Assembly: GCA_944325575.1 (NCBI GenBank)
Contig: CALVAR010000006.1
Location: 1-64,000 of the forward strand
DNA length: 64,000 bases
Direction of reading: 5' to 3'
Source of the DNA: Candidatus Gastranaerophilales bacterium
GTDB lineage: Bacteria; Cyanobacteriota; Vampirovibrionia; Gastranaerophilales; Gastranaerophilaceae
Shown here: positions 8,717 to 18,013 of the stretch, piece after piece
How positions within the stretch are numbered: position 1 is the first letter of the stretch
How the letters are laid out: each line of letters opens with the position of its first letter
Position numbers and translations under genes: made by a program
The notes under the pieces: model-generated
The model's database searches: none
The model's input: the letters and a program-made list of their open reading frames with translations, nothing else
What the model was told of the DNA's origin: nothing

Positions 8717-9718
8717 ATGGAAGATTTATTTCAAAAACTAAATACAGAACAAAAGCTTTATCAGATGTTTATTCTCGGATATGAAGGAGAAAATCCTCAT
8801 GCCTGCCCGAACCTGACAAATGCGCTAAAATCCGGTCTTGGCGGAGTAATATTTTTTACACAAAATATTTACGATAAAGAAAGATTTAAAAATGCCGTAC
8901 AAATGATAAAAGAAGATGCGCTTATTTCGCCTTTTCTAAGTATTGATCAGGAAGGCGGCAGAGTTGAACGGACCCTGAATCTTTACGGAAAAAGCCACTA
9001 TCTCAGTGCAAGAGAAGCTGCAAAATGCGGCAAAAATACAGTCAAACAGCAGACTCAATGGATATCGGAAGAATTAAAATATCTCGGCTTAAATATGAAT
9101 TTTGCACCCGTTCTGGATGTGGATACAAACCCTGATAATCCTGTGATTGCTGACAGATCATACTCTTCAAATCCTGAAGAAGTTATAAAATACGGAAAAA
9201 TTGCTGTCGAGACTTATATTAAAAACGGAATTATTCCCGTGGGCAAACATTTTCCGGGTCACGGAGACACTGCGGCAGATTCACACATTGAAATGCCGGA
9301 AACTGCTCTTGATATAGAAGAATTGGAAAAAATACACATAAAACCTTTTAAAGCTCTGTGTGATATCTTGCCTGCAATAATGGTTGCACATGTACATTAC
9401 AAGGCTTTTGACAATGAAAAAATCCCTGCATCAGTTTCTTCTAACATAATAAACGGATATTTAAGAAATAAGCTGAATTTTAAAGGGCTTGTGATTTCTG
9501 ATGATATGGTTATGGGAGGTATAAAAAGATTTACACCGTTTGAAGCATGCAAACGAGCGATTAACGCAGGTGTAAACATGTTTATTTACAGAAACTCCGA
9601 TGACAGCACAACAAATTTAATAGAACAACTCGCAAATGCCGTTGAAAAAGGTGAAATTGATATAAATAAAATAGATAAAAGCCTTGATTATATCCGATTA
9701 ATTAAAAAATGTTTCTAA
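8717..9718 (+). CDS. nagZ: Beta-N-acetylhexosaminidase, GH3 (NagZ-like)
   Basis: A 333-residue glycoside hydrolase family 3 enzyme without a signal peptide, consistent with cytoplasmic removal of GlcNAc from recycled cell-wall muropeptides. The family loop KHFPGHGDTAADSH (177-190) carries the Asp-His catalytic pair typical of NagZ, and SDDM (261-264) carries the nucleophile. Length is usual. Last gene of a tight run with the prenyl synthase and lepB. Confidence 0.92.
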   Translation: MEDLFQKLNTEQKLYQMFILGYEGENPHACPNLTNALKSGLGGVIFFTQNIYDKERFKNAVQMIKEDALISPFLSIDQEGGRVERTLNLYGKSHYLSAREAAKCGKNTVKQQTQWISEELKYLGLNMNFAPVLDVDTNPDNPVIADRSYSSNPEEVIKYGKIAVETYIKNGIIPVGKHFPGHGDTAADSHIEMPETALDIEELEKIHIKPFKALCDILPAIMVAHVHYKAFDNEKIPASVSSNIINGYLRNKLNFKGLVISDDMVMGGIKRFTPFEACKRAINAGVNMFIYRNSDDSTTNLIEQLANAVEKGEIDINKIDKSLDYIRLIKKCF

Positions 9719-9836
9719 ACATTAACCTAATATTGCGCCACCCCTTGATATATGAACATGTTTTGATTAAGATACGTTTATTGTCACCAAATTGTGGTCA
9801 GGAAAAGAATTATTATAAGTATAAAGGAATAAAACA

Positions 9837-10193
9837 ATGAATCCGATAGTTGAAGCATTAGGAAAAAAACACATTGAAAATAACAATCTTCCGGAATTAA
9901 ATCCCGGAGATACTGTTAAAGTTTTCGTTAGAATTATCGAAGGCAACAAAGAAAGAACACAGGCTTTCGAAGGTATCATTATTAAAAAGAGAGGTTCAGG
10001 CGTAGGCAAAACCATCACTGTAAGAAAAACTTTCCAGGGTGTTGGTGTTGAAAGAGTATTCCCTGTATACTCTCCGAGACTTGAAAAAATTCAGGTTGTA
10101 AGACGCGGTGACGTTAGAAGAGCTAAATTGTACTACCTCAGAGAACGTTCAGGCAAAGCAACAAGAATTAAAGAAAAAATCGAAAAACGTTAA
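9837..10193 (+). CDS. rplS: Ribosomal protein bL19
   Basis: A 118-residue L19 protein of the large subunit at the interface with the small subunit. The motifs [20 protein letters not shown] and the C-terminal [13 protein letters not shown] are diagnostic. AAAGGA (9823-9828) precedes the ATG. The 118-base upstream gap has a possible promoter (TTGTGG 9792-9797, TATAAG 9814-9819) and nothing else I can name. Confidence 0.97.
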   Translation: MNPIVEALGKKHIENNNLPELNPGDTVKVFVRIIEGNKERTQAFEGIIIKKRGSGVGKTITVRKTFQGVGVERVFPVYSPRLEKIQVVRRGDVRRAKLYYLRERSGKATRIKEKIEKR

Positions 10194-10210
10194 TCAAAAA
10201 AATGAACATG

Positions 10211-10253
10211 AAAAAACAGCCTTTATATAACTTTTATAAAGGCTGTTTTTTTA
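10211..10253. terminator. Bidirectional terminator between rplS and rnhB
   Basis: Twelve-base perfect stem (10216-10227 with 10235-10246) flanked by A-run and T-run, so it can end both convergent transcripts. Confidence 0.9.
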
Positions 10254-10940
10254 TTTATTATCAAAAAGCATCAGCTGCTGATTGTTCTGTTCTAAAATTT
10301 TTCTTAAAAACTTTGCCCTGTGCCACTTTGTAGGTCCATATTTTTTAATGGCATCAATATGATTTTTTGTAAGATAACCCTTATTGCTGCCCCAGCCATA
10401 CTGAGGAAATTCCTGTGCAAGTTTATTCATAAACCTGTCTCGTGACACTTTCGCAAGAATACTTGCTGCAGCTATTGCGGCTGATTTGGAATCACCTTTT
10501 ACAACTGTTTTCTGGGGCGCAATATAGTTTTTTATACGTTTATTTCCGTCTACTAGCGTAAGAGTATTATTGCTTTTTAATCGGCTCTGTACCTGTTCGC
10601 AGGCAATTTTCATACAGTTTAGTGAAGTATTTAAAATATTCTTTTTGTCTATCTCTTCTACAGAACCATCCTGTATAAAACACACACAATTTTCTATAAT
10701 TACTTCATACAGCTCTTCACGTATTTTTTCCGACAACTGTTTTGAATCATTAAGCAGAGATAATTTTTCAGCTAAATCCTCATTGTACTTTCCAAAACAA
10801 ACCGCAGCAGCAAAAACAGGACCCGCCCCCGGACCTCTTCCTGCCTCATCAGTACCTATTATATAGTCATAATCCTCTTTATTTTCTTCATCAAAAGAAA
10901 ATAATTCTTTGATTTTATTCTGCTTCTTTGTCAAAATCAT
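10251..10940 (-). CDS. rnhB: Ribonuclease HII
   Basis: A 229-residue RNase HII that cleaves RNA in RNA-DNA hybrids and excises misincorporated ribonucleotides. GTDEAGRGPGAGPV (29-42) carries the first acidic pair D31-E32; a later VDGN and the segment KGDSKSAAIAAASILAK with downstream SRDR are family motifs. Its 5' end overlaps the 3' end of rbgA by 26 bases, so the two are one transcript. Confidence 0.96.
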   Translation of the reverse strand: MILTKKQNKIKELFSFDEENKEDYDYIIGTDEAGRGPGAGPVFAAAVCFGKYNEDLAEKLSLLNDSKQLSEKIREELYEVIIENCVCFIQDGSVEEIDKKNILNTSLNCMKIACEQVQSRLKSNNTLTLVDGNKRIKNYIAPQKTVVKGDSKSAAIAAASILAKVSRDRFMNKLAQEFPQYGWGSNKGYLTKNHIDAIKKYGPTKWHRAKFLRKILEQNNQQLMLFDNK

Positions 10941-11763
10941 CTAAAATAAATCTTCCTATACGACCGTCACGAAAATCAGTAAGAATCATTACGGAAGTTC
11001 TTACTATATCAGGCTCGGAATTTTTTACAATCCAGTTTCTGCTTTTGGCAACTGCTTCTACTGATATATCATCGGACAAATTATAATAGCTTTTTACATT
11101 TTCCGGATATTTCTGTGCCAGTATGTCAAGAAGTTCTCTTGCTACTTCCTCATTTTCATAGGCATTTTCACTTACGGAATTTACCATTGCTAGTTTAGCG
11201 GCCTTAATCTGATCTTCCTGCTTCAAAGGAATAATACCAGGTGTATCAAGCAAATCAATCTTTGGATTTACTCTGACCCACTGTTGCTGTCTTGTAACAC
11301 CTGCTTTTGCACCTACTTTTGTTTTTCCTTTTCTTATCAGTTTATTAATAATACTGGATTTACCCACATTGGGCATTCCGACAACCACCACTCTGGCAGG
11401 TCTGGGCAAAAGACCTTTTGCAACAAGTTTATCTATTTTCGGTTTTGCAAGCTCTATAACTTTATTTACTATTGTTGAAATATCAGTATTTTTAGACGCA
11501 CTTGAAGCTATAACGGGAAAACCCGTCTGCTCCTGATAAAATTTAATCCATTTCAACAGAGCGGCTTCTTCCGCAAGATCCGCCTTATTTAAGACAATTA
11601 ATCTGGGCTTTTCTCCGAGGAGTTTTTTTATATCCGGATAAACAGAACTTTCAGGTATGCGTGCATCCAGCACCTCAATTACCACATCAACAAGATTGAT
11701 AAGTTCTTTGAGCTTTTTCTCCGCTTTTGCAATATGTCCGGGATACCAGTGAATATGAGCCAT
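10915..11763 (-). CDS. rbgA: Ribosome biogenesis GTPase (RbgA/YlqF)
   Basis: A 282-residue circularly permuted GTPase for late 50S assembly. The motifs run in permuted order: NKAD (59-62, G4), then GMPNVGKSS (129-137, G1) and DTPG (173-176, G3). The N-terminal HWYPGHIAKAEK is typical of YlqF. The C-terminal domain ends in an acidic tail. AGGAA precedes the ATG. It is divergent from rimO. Confidence 0.95.
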   Translation of the reverse strand: MAHIHWYPGHIAKAEKKLKELINLVDVVIEVLDARIPESSVYPDIKKLLGEKPRLIVLNKADLAEEAALLKWIKFYQEQTGFPVIASSASKNTDISTIVNKVIELAKPKIDKLVAKGLLPRPARVVVVGMPNVGKSSIINKLIRKGKTKVGAKAGVTRQQQWVRVNPKIDLLDTPGIIPLKQEDQIKAAKLAMVNSVSENAYENEEVARELLDILAQKYPENVKSYYNLSDDISVEAVAKSRNWIVKNSEPDIVRTSVMILTDFRDGRIGRFILDDFDKEAE

Positions 11764-11903
11764 AAATTTCCTTTTACTTATTTTAGTAGTAATTATAAGT
11801 TAAAGTCATATTAAGAACTGTAAAAAGAGTAATATGTATTGATGAAACATATTTTGGCTATATTAATGCCCAAAATTATCGTTTTTCGGGTAAAATAACA
11901 ACT

Positions 11904-13223
11904 ATGAAAAATAATAAATTTAAAATTGCATTGATAAATCACGGCTGTGCCAAAAACCTTGTGGATTCAGAGCTTATGCTGGGCATACTTGCACAAAACG
12001 GTTATGAAATAACACTTGATGACAGCAAAGCTGATATTGTAATAATAAACACCTGCTCTTTTATCCACGATGCGGAAAAAGAATCCGTACATTCCATAAT
12101 AGAAATGGTTAATAACGGCAAAAAAATAATTATTACTGGCTGTTTGCCTCAAAAGCACAAAGATGAACTAAAAAAAGCAGTGCCTGAGGCATGTGCAATG
12201 CTCGGCACATCCGATATTTCAAAAATTGCAGATGTTGTGAAAGAAATTACAGGTGACTCTTCAAAATATATTTGCGAAATATCCGAAAACCCGATTTTTC
12301 ACTATCCTGAAAATGCAATGCGCCAGCAGATAACAGTGGGAGCAAGCAGCTATATAAAAATCGCTGACGGCTGTAATTATAAATGCGGATACTGTGTTAT
12401 ACCGCAATTGAGAGGACCTTACAGTTCTCGTCCGATAGAAAAAATTGTTGAAGAAGCAAAAATGCTTGCGCAAAAAGGCGTGTCGGAAATTGTTTTGATT
12501 GCACAGGATACTACCGGCTATGGTATCGATTTATACAAAAAGCCTTCTTTAGCAAAATTATTGAAAGAGCTGAATAAAATAGAAGAAATTAACTGGATAC
12601 GTGTAATGTACACATATCCGTCCATGTTTGATGATGAATTGATAGATGCTTTTGCAAACTGTGAAAAAGTCGTAAAATATGTGGATATTCCTCTGCAGCA
12701 TTCGCATCCCGAAATGTTAAAGGCAATGAAACGTCCGGTTATGGATTACAGAGCATTTATTGAAAAACTTAGAAAAAAAATAAAAGGCGTTGCTATAAGA
12801 ACAACATTTATTGTCGGTTATCCCGGAGAAACAGATGAAATGTTTGAGGATTTATATGAATTTACAAAATGGGCCAAATTTGACAAAATGGGTGCTTTTG
12901 AATTTTCAAGAGAAAAAAATACATATGCATATTCTCTGCCTGAACAGATACCTGCAAAAATAAAAAAACAACGTAAAAATAAACTAATGAAACTGCAAAA
13001 GCAGATTTCCCGAGAAATTAATGAATCATTTATCGGCAGACAAATACCATGCATAATAGAATCCGTAACATCAGACGGACAAGTGATTGCACGTTCATAC
13101 AGGGATGCACCGGAGGTAGACGGTCTTGTATACATACAGACGGACGAAATTCCTGTTCCGGGAGACATCGAAACAGTAACAATTACGGGCTGTGATGATT
13201 ATGACCTGTATGGGGAGCTTTAA
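11904..13223 (+). CDS. rimO: Ribosomal protein S12 methylthiotransferase
   Basis: A 439-residue radical SAM enzyme that methylthiolates Asp of ribosomal protein S12. The N-terminal MTTase domain has cluster cysteines C15, C51 and C80; the radical SAM motif CNYKCGYC gives C157, C161 and C164; a C-terminal TRAM domain follows. NHGCAKNLVDSE distinguishes RimO from MiaB. No Shine-Dalgarno is seen; TAAAAT (11891-11896) ends seven bases before the ATG, so the message may be leaderless. Confidence 0.96.
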   Translation: MKNNKFKIALINHGCAKNLVDSELMLGILAQNGYEITLDDSKADIVIINTCSFIHDAEKESVHSIIEMVNNGKKIIITGCLPQKHKDELKKAVPEACAMLGTSDISKIADVVKEITGDSSKYICEISENPIFHYPENAMRQQITVGASSYIKIADGCNYKCGYCVIPQLRGPYSSRPIEKIVEEAKMLAQKGVSEIVLIAQDTTGYGIDLYKKPSLAKLLKELNKIEEINWIRVMYTYPSMFDDELIDAFANCEKVVKYVDIPLQHSHPEMLKAMKRPVMDYRAFIEKLRKKIKGVAIRTTFIVGYPGETDEMFEDLYEFTKWAKFDKMGAFEFSREKNTYAYSLPEQIPAKIKKQRKNKLMKLQKQISREINESFIGRQIPCIIESVTSDGQVIARSYRDAPEVDGLVYIQTDEIPVPGDIETVTITGCDDYDLYGEL

Positions 13224-13729
13224 CTTAAAAAGTCACGCTCACCAAGGTTTTGAAATTCACCGCTATATAGCATAGGATTTGTTGTGGTGCGAGTATCATC
13301 CTCCTGGCCGTTTTTCAATCTGCTTAATCTATTTTCTGTTAATGCAAGCTGCTGCTTTGCAAGTCCCAATTTTTCATCAAAAGATTTATCCAGATTATTG
13401 AAATAAGAAAATCTGAATAAAGATCGCAATTGGTCTATACCCTGCTGCATTTTTGCAGGATCATTTGTCTGCCCAAGATACAGACTTAGAATATCATTAT
13501 ATTTTTTCTCTGCAGTAGTTGTATTTTCTTCACGAATCTGCTTTGCCAGCTCCATTCTAAATTCTGCTATCCGTTTATTATAATCTTCAACGGATTCATA
13601 AATGCCCTGTTTTAGGTCATAAGAATTTAGTAACGCCTCATACTTTTTTCTGTCTGTGCTAAAAGACAGAAAATTAGTTGCGCTTATCGGCTGTGAAACT
13701 ATAGAATTTATTGCTTGTTCTCCGCCCAT
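13220..13729 (-). CDS. Hypothetical alpha-helical protein
   Basis: A 169-residue charged, soluble protein that I do not recognise. Most of it from residue 25 to 140 is predicted helical by its heptad-like pattern (long stretches rich in K, E, Q, L), ending in a Thr-rich tail. No signal peptide. GGAAG precedes the ATG. Its stop overlaps the rimO stop by four bases in convergent orientation. Confidence 0.6.
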   Translation of the reverse strand: MGGEQAINSIVSQPISATNFLSFSTDRKKYEALLNSYDLKQGIYESVEDYNKRIAEFRMELAKQIREENTTTAEKKYNDILSLYLGQTNDPAKMQQGIDQLRSLFRFSYFNNLDKSFDEKLGLAKQQLALTENRLSRLKNGQEDDTRTTTNPMLYSGEFQNLGERDFLS

Positions 13730-13836
13730 GAGACTTCCTCTAAATAATTATAATTTCCCTTAAATATATAAAAACATTTTCTTAAAAAAAATTGCTCTGT
13801 TATAAAATTTAGTCCTTAACAATTCTATAAGGTGAG

Positions 13837-14394
13837 ATGACAAATAAATTAGTGTGCGATAAAATTAAATACGTCAACAGGAGAATGAGGATTGGAACTA
13901 TTAACGAATTTTTCCCAAATATAAAACAGAATCAGGATAAACCGAATACTCCGGTTACAAAAATCAGTTCTCTTTCTGATGAAAAAGATACTTTTAGCTC
14001 TCTAAGCACATCATCTATGCTTGCCAGAGCGGGTGTGCCTCTGTCTCATATTGTAGTAGCTGATAACTATATGTTTATCAAAAAAATATACGGCACTCCT
14101 GTTGTAAAAAGCAGAATTACAAATCAGGAAAAGGCTATTCTTGGCAAATATGATTTTAATCAGCTTGAATACACAACAATAAAACAGATAAACGAAGAAA
14201 TCGAACTGTTAAAAAAATGGTCTCAATCTCTTGACGAAGATTTGAAAAACGATGCGGATAAAATACTAGAAATCCGTGCCAAAGAATTAAGATATCTTGC
14301 TGCCTGCCGTTATACAATAATTTCAAACGAAATTTATAACGGTTATATGGCGCTAGAAAAATATTTTGAAGATATTTCAAAGTACTCTATTTAA
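13837..14394 (+). CDS. Hypothetical protein
   Basis: A 185-residue protein with no recognised domain. The first 65 residues are polar and low complexity; the rest is helical and charged (QINEEIELLKKWSQSLDEDL). No signal peptide or membrane segment. Start uncertain: ATG 13837 has AAGGTG very close; ATG 13885 (MRIGTINEFF) also follows a close AGGAG. Divergent from the helical protein at 13220; possibly lineage-specific. Confidence 0.55.
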   Translation: MTNKLVCDKIKYVNRRMRIGTINEFFPNIKQNQDKPNTPVTKISSLSDEKDTFSSLSTSSMLARAGVPLSHIVVADNYMFIKKIYGTPVVKSRITNQEKAILGKYDFNQLEYTTIKQINEEIELLKKWSQSLDEDLKNDADKILEIRAKELRYLAACRYTIISNEIYNGYMALEKYFEDISKYSI

Positions 14395-14442
14395 TCATCC
14401 AAATTATTAACATTTGTAAATTTAACATCACATCTTGTCAAA

Positions 14443-14471
14443 TTTACATATTAATCGGTTTTACATATATA
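14443..14471 (+). promoter_or_regulatory. Candidate sigma-70 type promoter
   Basis: TTTACA (14443-14448), 17 bases, TATATA (14466-14471), about 30 bases before the next ATG. Read from consensus only. Confidence 0.4.
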
Positions 14472-14503
14472 TACATAGTGTGTGTGAAAGATAAGGAAGA
14501 ATT

Positions 14504-14929
14504 ATGTCAAAAGTTTTATTTTTGGTCTCACCTACATTAAATTCTTTTGTAGATCCGAGAAAAGGTACAACAGGTAACAAAATAGACTGTGCTATGCATC
14601 ATTTTGGAAATTCTCTTGCATCAAATGTTCAAATAGGCGCGGCAGCAGGTATTACGGCACTTGCCGGCAGAGCGGTTGTTAAGAAAACTCCGGAATTGGC
14701 TGCAAAGGTAGCAGGAATGGGCGGAGTTAAGAAATTTTTCCAATACCTAAAAGCAGCTCCGAAACCTTTAAAAGTTGCAGCAGGCGTTGTTGCAGGATTG
14801 AGCCTTCTTTACCGTACTTACAAAAAAGGTACTATTGAGCAAAAATATTTAGACAGAGCTCAGTTTGTAGACCATACATTTACATTGGACAACAAAGAAA
14901 AACCTGCTTCTGCTCCAATTAAAGCATAA
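14504..14929 (+). CDS. Small Ala/Gly/Lys-rich hypothetical protein
   Basis: A 141-residue protein of unknown function. The middle (about 45-110) is rich in Ala, Gly and Lys with two moderately hydrophobic helices (IGAAAGITALAGRAVV and VAAGVVAGLSLLY), which could be membrane-associated or DNA-compacting in character; I cannot decide. It stands as a single-gene unit with a promoter-like sequence and a terminator of its own, suggesting substantial independent expression. Confidence 0.6.
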   Translation: MSKVLFLVSPTLNSFVDPRKGTTGNKIDCAMHHFGNSLASNVQIGAAAGITALAGRAVVKKTPELAAKVAGMGGVKKFFQYLKAAPKPLKVAAGVVAGLSLLYRTYKKGTIEQKYLDRAQFVDHTFTLDNKEKPASAPIKA

Positions 14930-14945
14930 TTTTTTCAAAAAATAT

Positions 14946-14986
14946 AAAAAGATACAGCCTGTATAAGACTGTGTCTTTTTGTTTTT
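14946..14986 (+). terminator. Intrinsic terminator
   Basis: AAAAAGATACAG (14946-14957) pairs with CTGTGTCTTTTT (14969-14980) with one G-U pair, followed by more Ts. Confidence 0.8.
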
Positions 14987-15079
14987 AATCAATATTATGT
15001 AAAAAAAACAAAACAAACCATAGTAAAATTAACAAGTATATGATACATGTATTAAATATACATTTGGTTGGAGATAAAA

Positions 15080-15361
15080 ATGATTACCATAAAAGATGTA
15101 GAGCATGTTGCAAAACTTGCAAGGCTGGAGCTTACGGAAGAGGAAAAAGTTAAATTTTCAAAACAGCTCGGCGATATTTTAAAATATGTAGAACAAATGA
15201 ATGAAGTTGATACAACAAATGTCGAACCTATGAGCCACGCAATACCTGTTGTGAATGTAATGAGAGAAGATGTTGTTGTACAGGAGAACACGAAAGAGGA
15301 ACTTATGGCAAACGCGCCTTCCAAAGAGGACGGGTTTTTCAGGGTTCCAAAAATAAATTAA
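15080..15361 (+). CDS. gatC: Glutamyl-tRNA(Gln) amidotransferase subunit C
   Basis: A 93-residue GatC, the small subunit of GatCAB, which amidates Glu-tRNA(Gln) or Asp-tRNA(Asn). The pattern VEHVAKLARLELTEEE and the C-terminal DGFFRVPKI are diagnostic. ATG 15080 is preferred over TTG 15068 because GGAG at 15069-15072 is eight bases upstream of it. gatA and gatB are not in the window. Followed by a terminator, so it is monocistronic. Confidence 0.95.
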   Translation: MITIKDVEHVAKLARLELTEEEKVKFSKQLGDILKYVEQMNEVDTTNVEPMSHAIPVVNVMREDVVVQENTKEELMANAPSKEDGFFRVPKIN

Positions 15362-15366
15362 CTGAC

Positions 15367-15402
15367 AAAAAGCTTAGAGGAACTGCCCTCTAAGCTTTTT
15401 AA
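15367..15402 (+). terminator. Intrinsic terminator after gatC
   Basis: Fourteen-base perfect stem, 15367-15380 with 15387-15400, starting A5 and ending T5. Confidence 0.9.
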
Positions 15403-15443
15403 CTTATAAGGAAAGTGGTATATAACTAGATAAGGGGTATAAA

Positions 15444-17057
15444 ATGGCAACAAAATATATTTTTGTAACAGGCGGTGTTGTTTCTTCACTGGGTAAAGGT
15501 ATTGTAGCTGCATCTTTGGGGAAATTATTAAAATCCAGAGGTTTTTCTGTTGTCATACAAAAATTCGACCCTTATATAAATGTTGACCCCGGTACGATGA
15601 GCCCTTTCCAGCATGGCGAAGTTTTTGTAACTGATGATGGTGCGGAAACAGACCTTGACCTCGGCCACTATGAAAGATTTACTGATACTTCTTTAGGCAG
15701 AGTAAACAATGTAACTTCGGGCAGTATTTATCAAACGGTAATAAAAAAAGAAAGAAAAGGCGAATATCTTGGTGCTACTGTCCAAACTATTCCTCATATT
15801 ACAAACGAGATAAAATCAAGAATAAAAAAAGCTGCATCTCAGTTTAAGCCCGACTTTTTGATACTGGAAGTAGGCGGAACAATAGGGGATATTGAGAGTC
15901 TTCCGTTTATTGAAGCAATAAGACAATTTAAAACGGAAATAGGATTCGGAAACAGTATAAATATCCATGTAACATTGATTCCTTATCTGCCGACATCCGG
16001 CGAACTTAAAACAAAACCGTCACAACACAGTGTCGCTGTTTTAAGAAGCTATGGTCTTCAGCCGGAAATTCTTGTATGCAGAACAACACGCACTATCCCT
16101 AAAAAAGAAAAAGAAAAACTGGCTCTTTTCTGCTCCGTTCCCGTTGATGCGGTTATTGAATGCAAGGATTTAAAATCTATATATGAAGTACCGCTTGCTC
16201 TGGAAGACCAGAATATGGCGCATGTCGTTTTACAAAGACTGCAGCTGCTTGATAAAAAGCCAAATCTTGACAGCTGGAGAAAGCTTGTTGATGTAATAAA
16301 AAATCCGACAAAAACATTTAAAATTGCAATTGCAGGAAAATATACGGGTCTGTCTGATGCATATATATCTGTAGTAGAGGCGCTGAAACATGCCGGATAC
16401 GCTCATCATGCAAAGATTGATATTAAGTGGATAAATTCCGAAGAATGCACTGATTTAAAAAAGGCAAAAGAAATACTCAGCGATGTAGACGGACTTGTTG
16501 TACCGGGCGGATTCGGCGTCAGAGGTATAGAAGGCAAATTGAATGCAATAAGATATGCAAGAGAGAACAACCTTCCGTTCTTGGGTCTTTGCCTTGGCAT
16601 GCAGTGTTCGGTTATTGAATACGCCAGAAATGTCGTCGGGCTAAAAGATGCAAATTCAATGGAATTTAACGAAGGAACGCCATATCCTGTTATTGATATA
16701 ATGCTTGAGCAAAAAAATATTGAAAATATGGGCGGTACAATGAGACTCGGAAAATATGACTGTGTTTTGAAAAAAGGTACGAAAGCATACGATGCTTACG
16801 GAAAAGTAAAAACAATCTCAGAACGTCACCGCCACAGATACGAAGTAAATAATGAATACAAAGAACAGATAGAAAAGGCAGGTCTTGTATTTTCCGGCAT
16901 GTCTCCGGACGGACAACTGTGCGAAATTGTTGAATATCCGAAAAATGACTGGTTTGTTGCATGCCAGTTCCATCCTGAATTTAAATCAAGACCGGAACAT
17001 CCGCACCCCTTGTTTGCAGGCTTAATAAATGCTATAAATAAAAGGTTGAATAAATAA
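15444..17057 (+). CDS. pyrG: CTP synthase
   Basis: A 537-residue CTP synthase making CTP from UTP, ATP and glutamine. The N-terminal amidoligase domain begins [17 protein letters not shown] (P-loop-like); the C-terminal class I glutaminase domain has the nucleophile elbow GLCLGMQ and the late HPEF histidine-glutamate pair. Full family length. The downstream gap to surE (82 bases) shows no clear terminator. Confidence 0.98.
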   Translation: MATKYIFVTGGVVSSLGKGIVAASLGKLLKSRGFSVVIQKFDPYINVDPGTMSPFQHGEVFVTDDGAETDLDLGHYERFTDTSLGRVNNVTSGSIYQTVIKKERKGEYLGATVQTIPHITNEIKSRIKKAASQFKPDFLILEVGGTIGDIESLPFIEAIRQFKTEIGFGNSINIHVTLIPYLPTSGELKTKPSQHSVAVLRSYGLQPEILVCRTTRTIPKKEKEKLALFCSVPVDAVIECKDLKSIYEVPLALEDQNMAHVVLQRLQLLDKKPNLDSWRKLVDVIKNPTKTFKIAIAGKYTGLSDAYISVVEALKHAGYAHHAKIDIKWINSEECTDLKKAKEILSDVDGLVVPGGFGVRGIEGKLNAIRYARENNLPFLGLCLGMQCSVIEYARNVVGLKDANSMEFNEGTPYPVIDIMLEQKNIENMGGTMRLGKYDCVLKKGTKAYDAYGKVKTISERHRHRYEVNNEYKEQIEKAGLVFSGMSPDGQLCEIVEYPKNDWFVACQFHPEFKSRPEHPHPLFAGLINAINKRLNK

Positions 17058-17139
17058 AAGACAAAATAAACAGCATCCGTTTATATCTTATAAAAACAGG
17101 GTATAAATCATATAGGAAGACATAATACAGGAGTGCGCA

Positions 17140-17943
17140 ATGAATATTCTACTTTCAAATGATGACGGTCTTATGGCTAACGGTATCAGAGCTCTTACAG
17201 AAGCATTGAGCTGTGAACACGATGTTTATGTAATAGCGCCTGACAGAGAAAGAAGTGCTGCGGGGCATTCTCTGACACTTCATACTCCGTTGAGAGTGGA
17301 AGAATTGGATCCAAAATTCGGTGCAAAAAGAAACTGGGTCACAACAGGCACCCCCGGTGACTGTGTAAAAATCGGGCTCAGCGCAATTCTGGAGCCGCAT
17401 GAAATGCCTGATCTCGTTATCTCCGGTATAAATCATGGTCCAAACCTAGGTGCTGATATTTTGTATTCCGGTACGGTAAGCTGTGCACTGGAAGGTGCTA
17501 TGTTAGGTTTCCCTGCAATAGCTACTTCTCTTGCCGGTTTACATTATGAGGTTGAAAACTTTGCTTTTGCTGCTAATTTCATGGCCAAATTTGTACACAA
17601 AATTAAAGAAATAAACTTCCCTCAAAAATCAATTTTAAATATAAATTTCCCTTCTCTGGAAGAAGAAGATATTGCCGGTATTGCTATCACAAAACTCGGT
17701 ACAAGAATGTTTACAAGCAAATATGATAAACGTCTTGACCCGAGAGGCAAGACATATTACTGGCTTGCCGGAGAACTTATTGAATACGATGAAAATGACG
17801 GCACTGATATCAATGCAGTGCGTATGAATAAAGTTTCAATAACACCTATTACTTTTGAAATGACTCACCAGAGCATTATGAAAGATCTCGAAAAAGCTTT
17901 CTGCTCGGAAGAATCCTGTGACTGGTTTGCACCAAAAGAATAG
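17140..17943 (+). CDS. surE: 5'-nucleotidase SurE
   Basis: A 267-residue SurE, a metal-dependent phosphatase acting on nucleoside 5'-monophosphates. MNILLSNDDG carries the metal ligands D8 and D9; the motifs PDRERSAAGHS, GTPGDCV and SGINHGPNLG follow in family order. Stand-alone gene between pyrG and wecB. Confidence 0.97.
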   Translation: MNILLSNDDGLMANGIRALTEALSCEHDVYVIAPDRERSAAGHSLTLHTPLRVEELDPKFGAKRNWVTTGTPGDCVKIGLSAILEPHEMPDLVISGINHGPNLGADILYSGTVSCALEGAMLGFPAIATSLAGLHYEVENFAFAANFMAKFVHKIKEINFPQKSILNINFPSLEEEDIAGIAITKLGTRMFTSKYDKRLDPRGKTYYWLAGELIEYDENDGTDINAVRMNKVSITPITFEMTHQSIMKDLEKAFCSEESCDWFAPKE

Positions 17944-17971
17944 CTTATTACCAAAAACATATATTTGACAT

Positions 17972-18010
17972 ATAATATCCTTAAGTTTGAATCAAACCTG
18001 AGGATATTAT
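17972..18010 (+). promoter_or_regulatory. Hairpin covering the wecB ribosome binding site
   Basis: Ten perfect pairs join 17972-17981 with 18001-18010, and GTTTG/CAAAC (17985-17989, 17993-17997) extends the structure. The 3' arm contains the AGGA that should act as Shine-Dalgarno for the ATG at 18014. A TTGACA (17965-17970) and TATAAT (17971-17976) abut it. It may limit translation initiation or be a surE terminator lacking a strong T-run. Confidence 0.5.
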
Positions 18011-18013
18011 TTT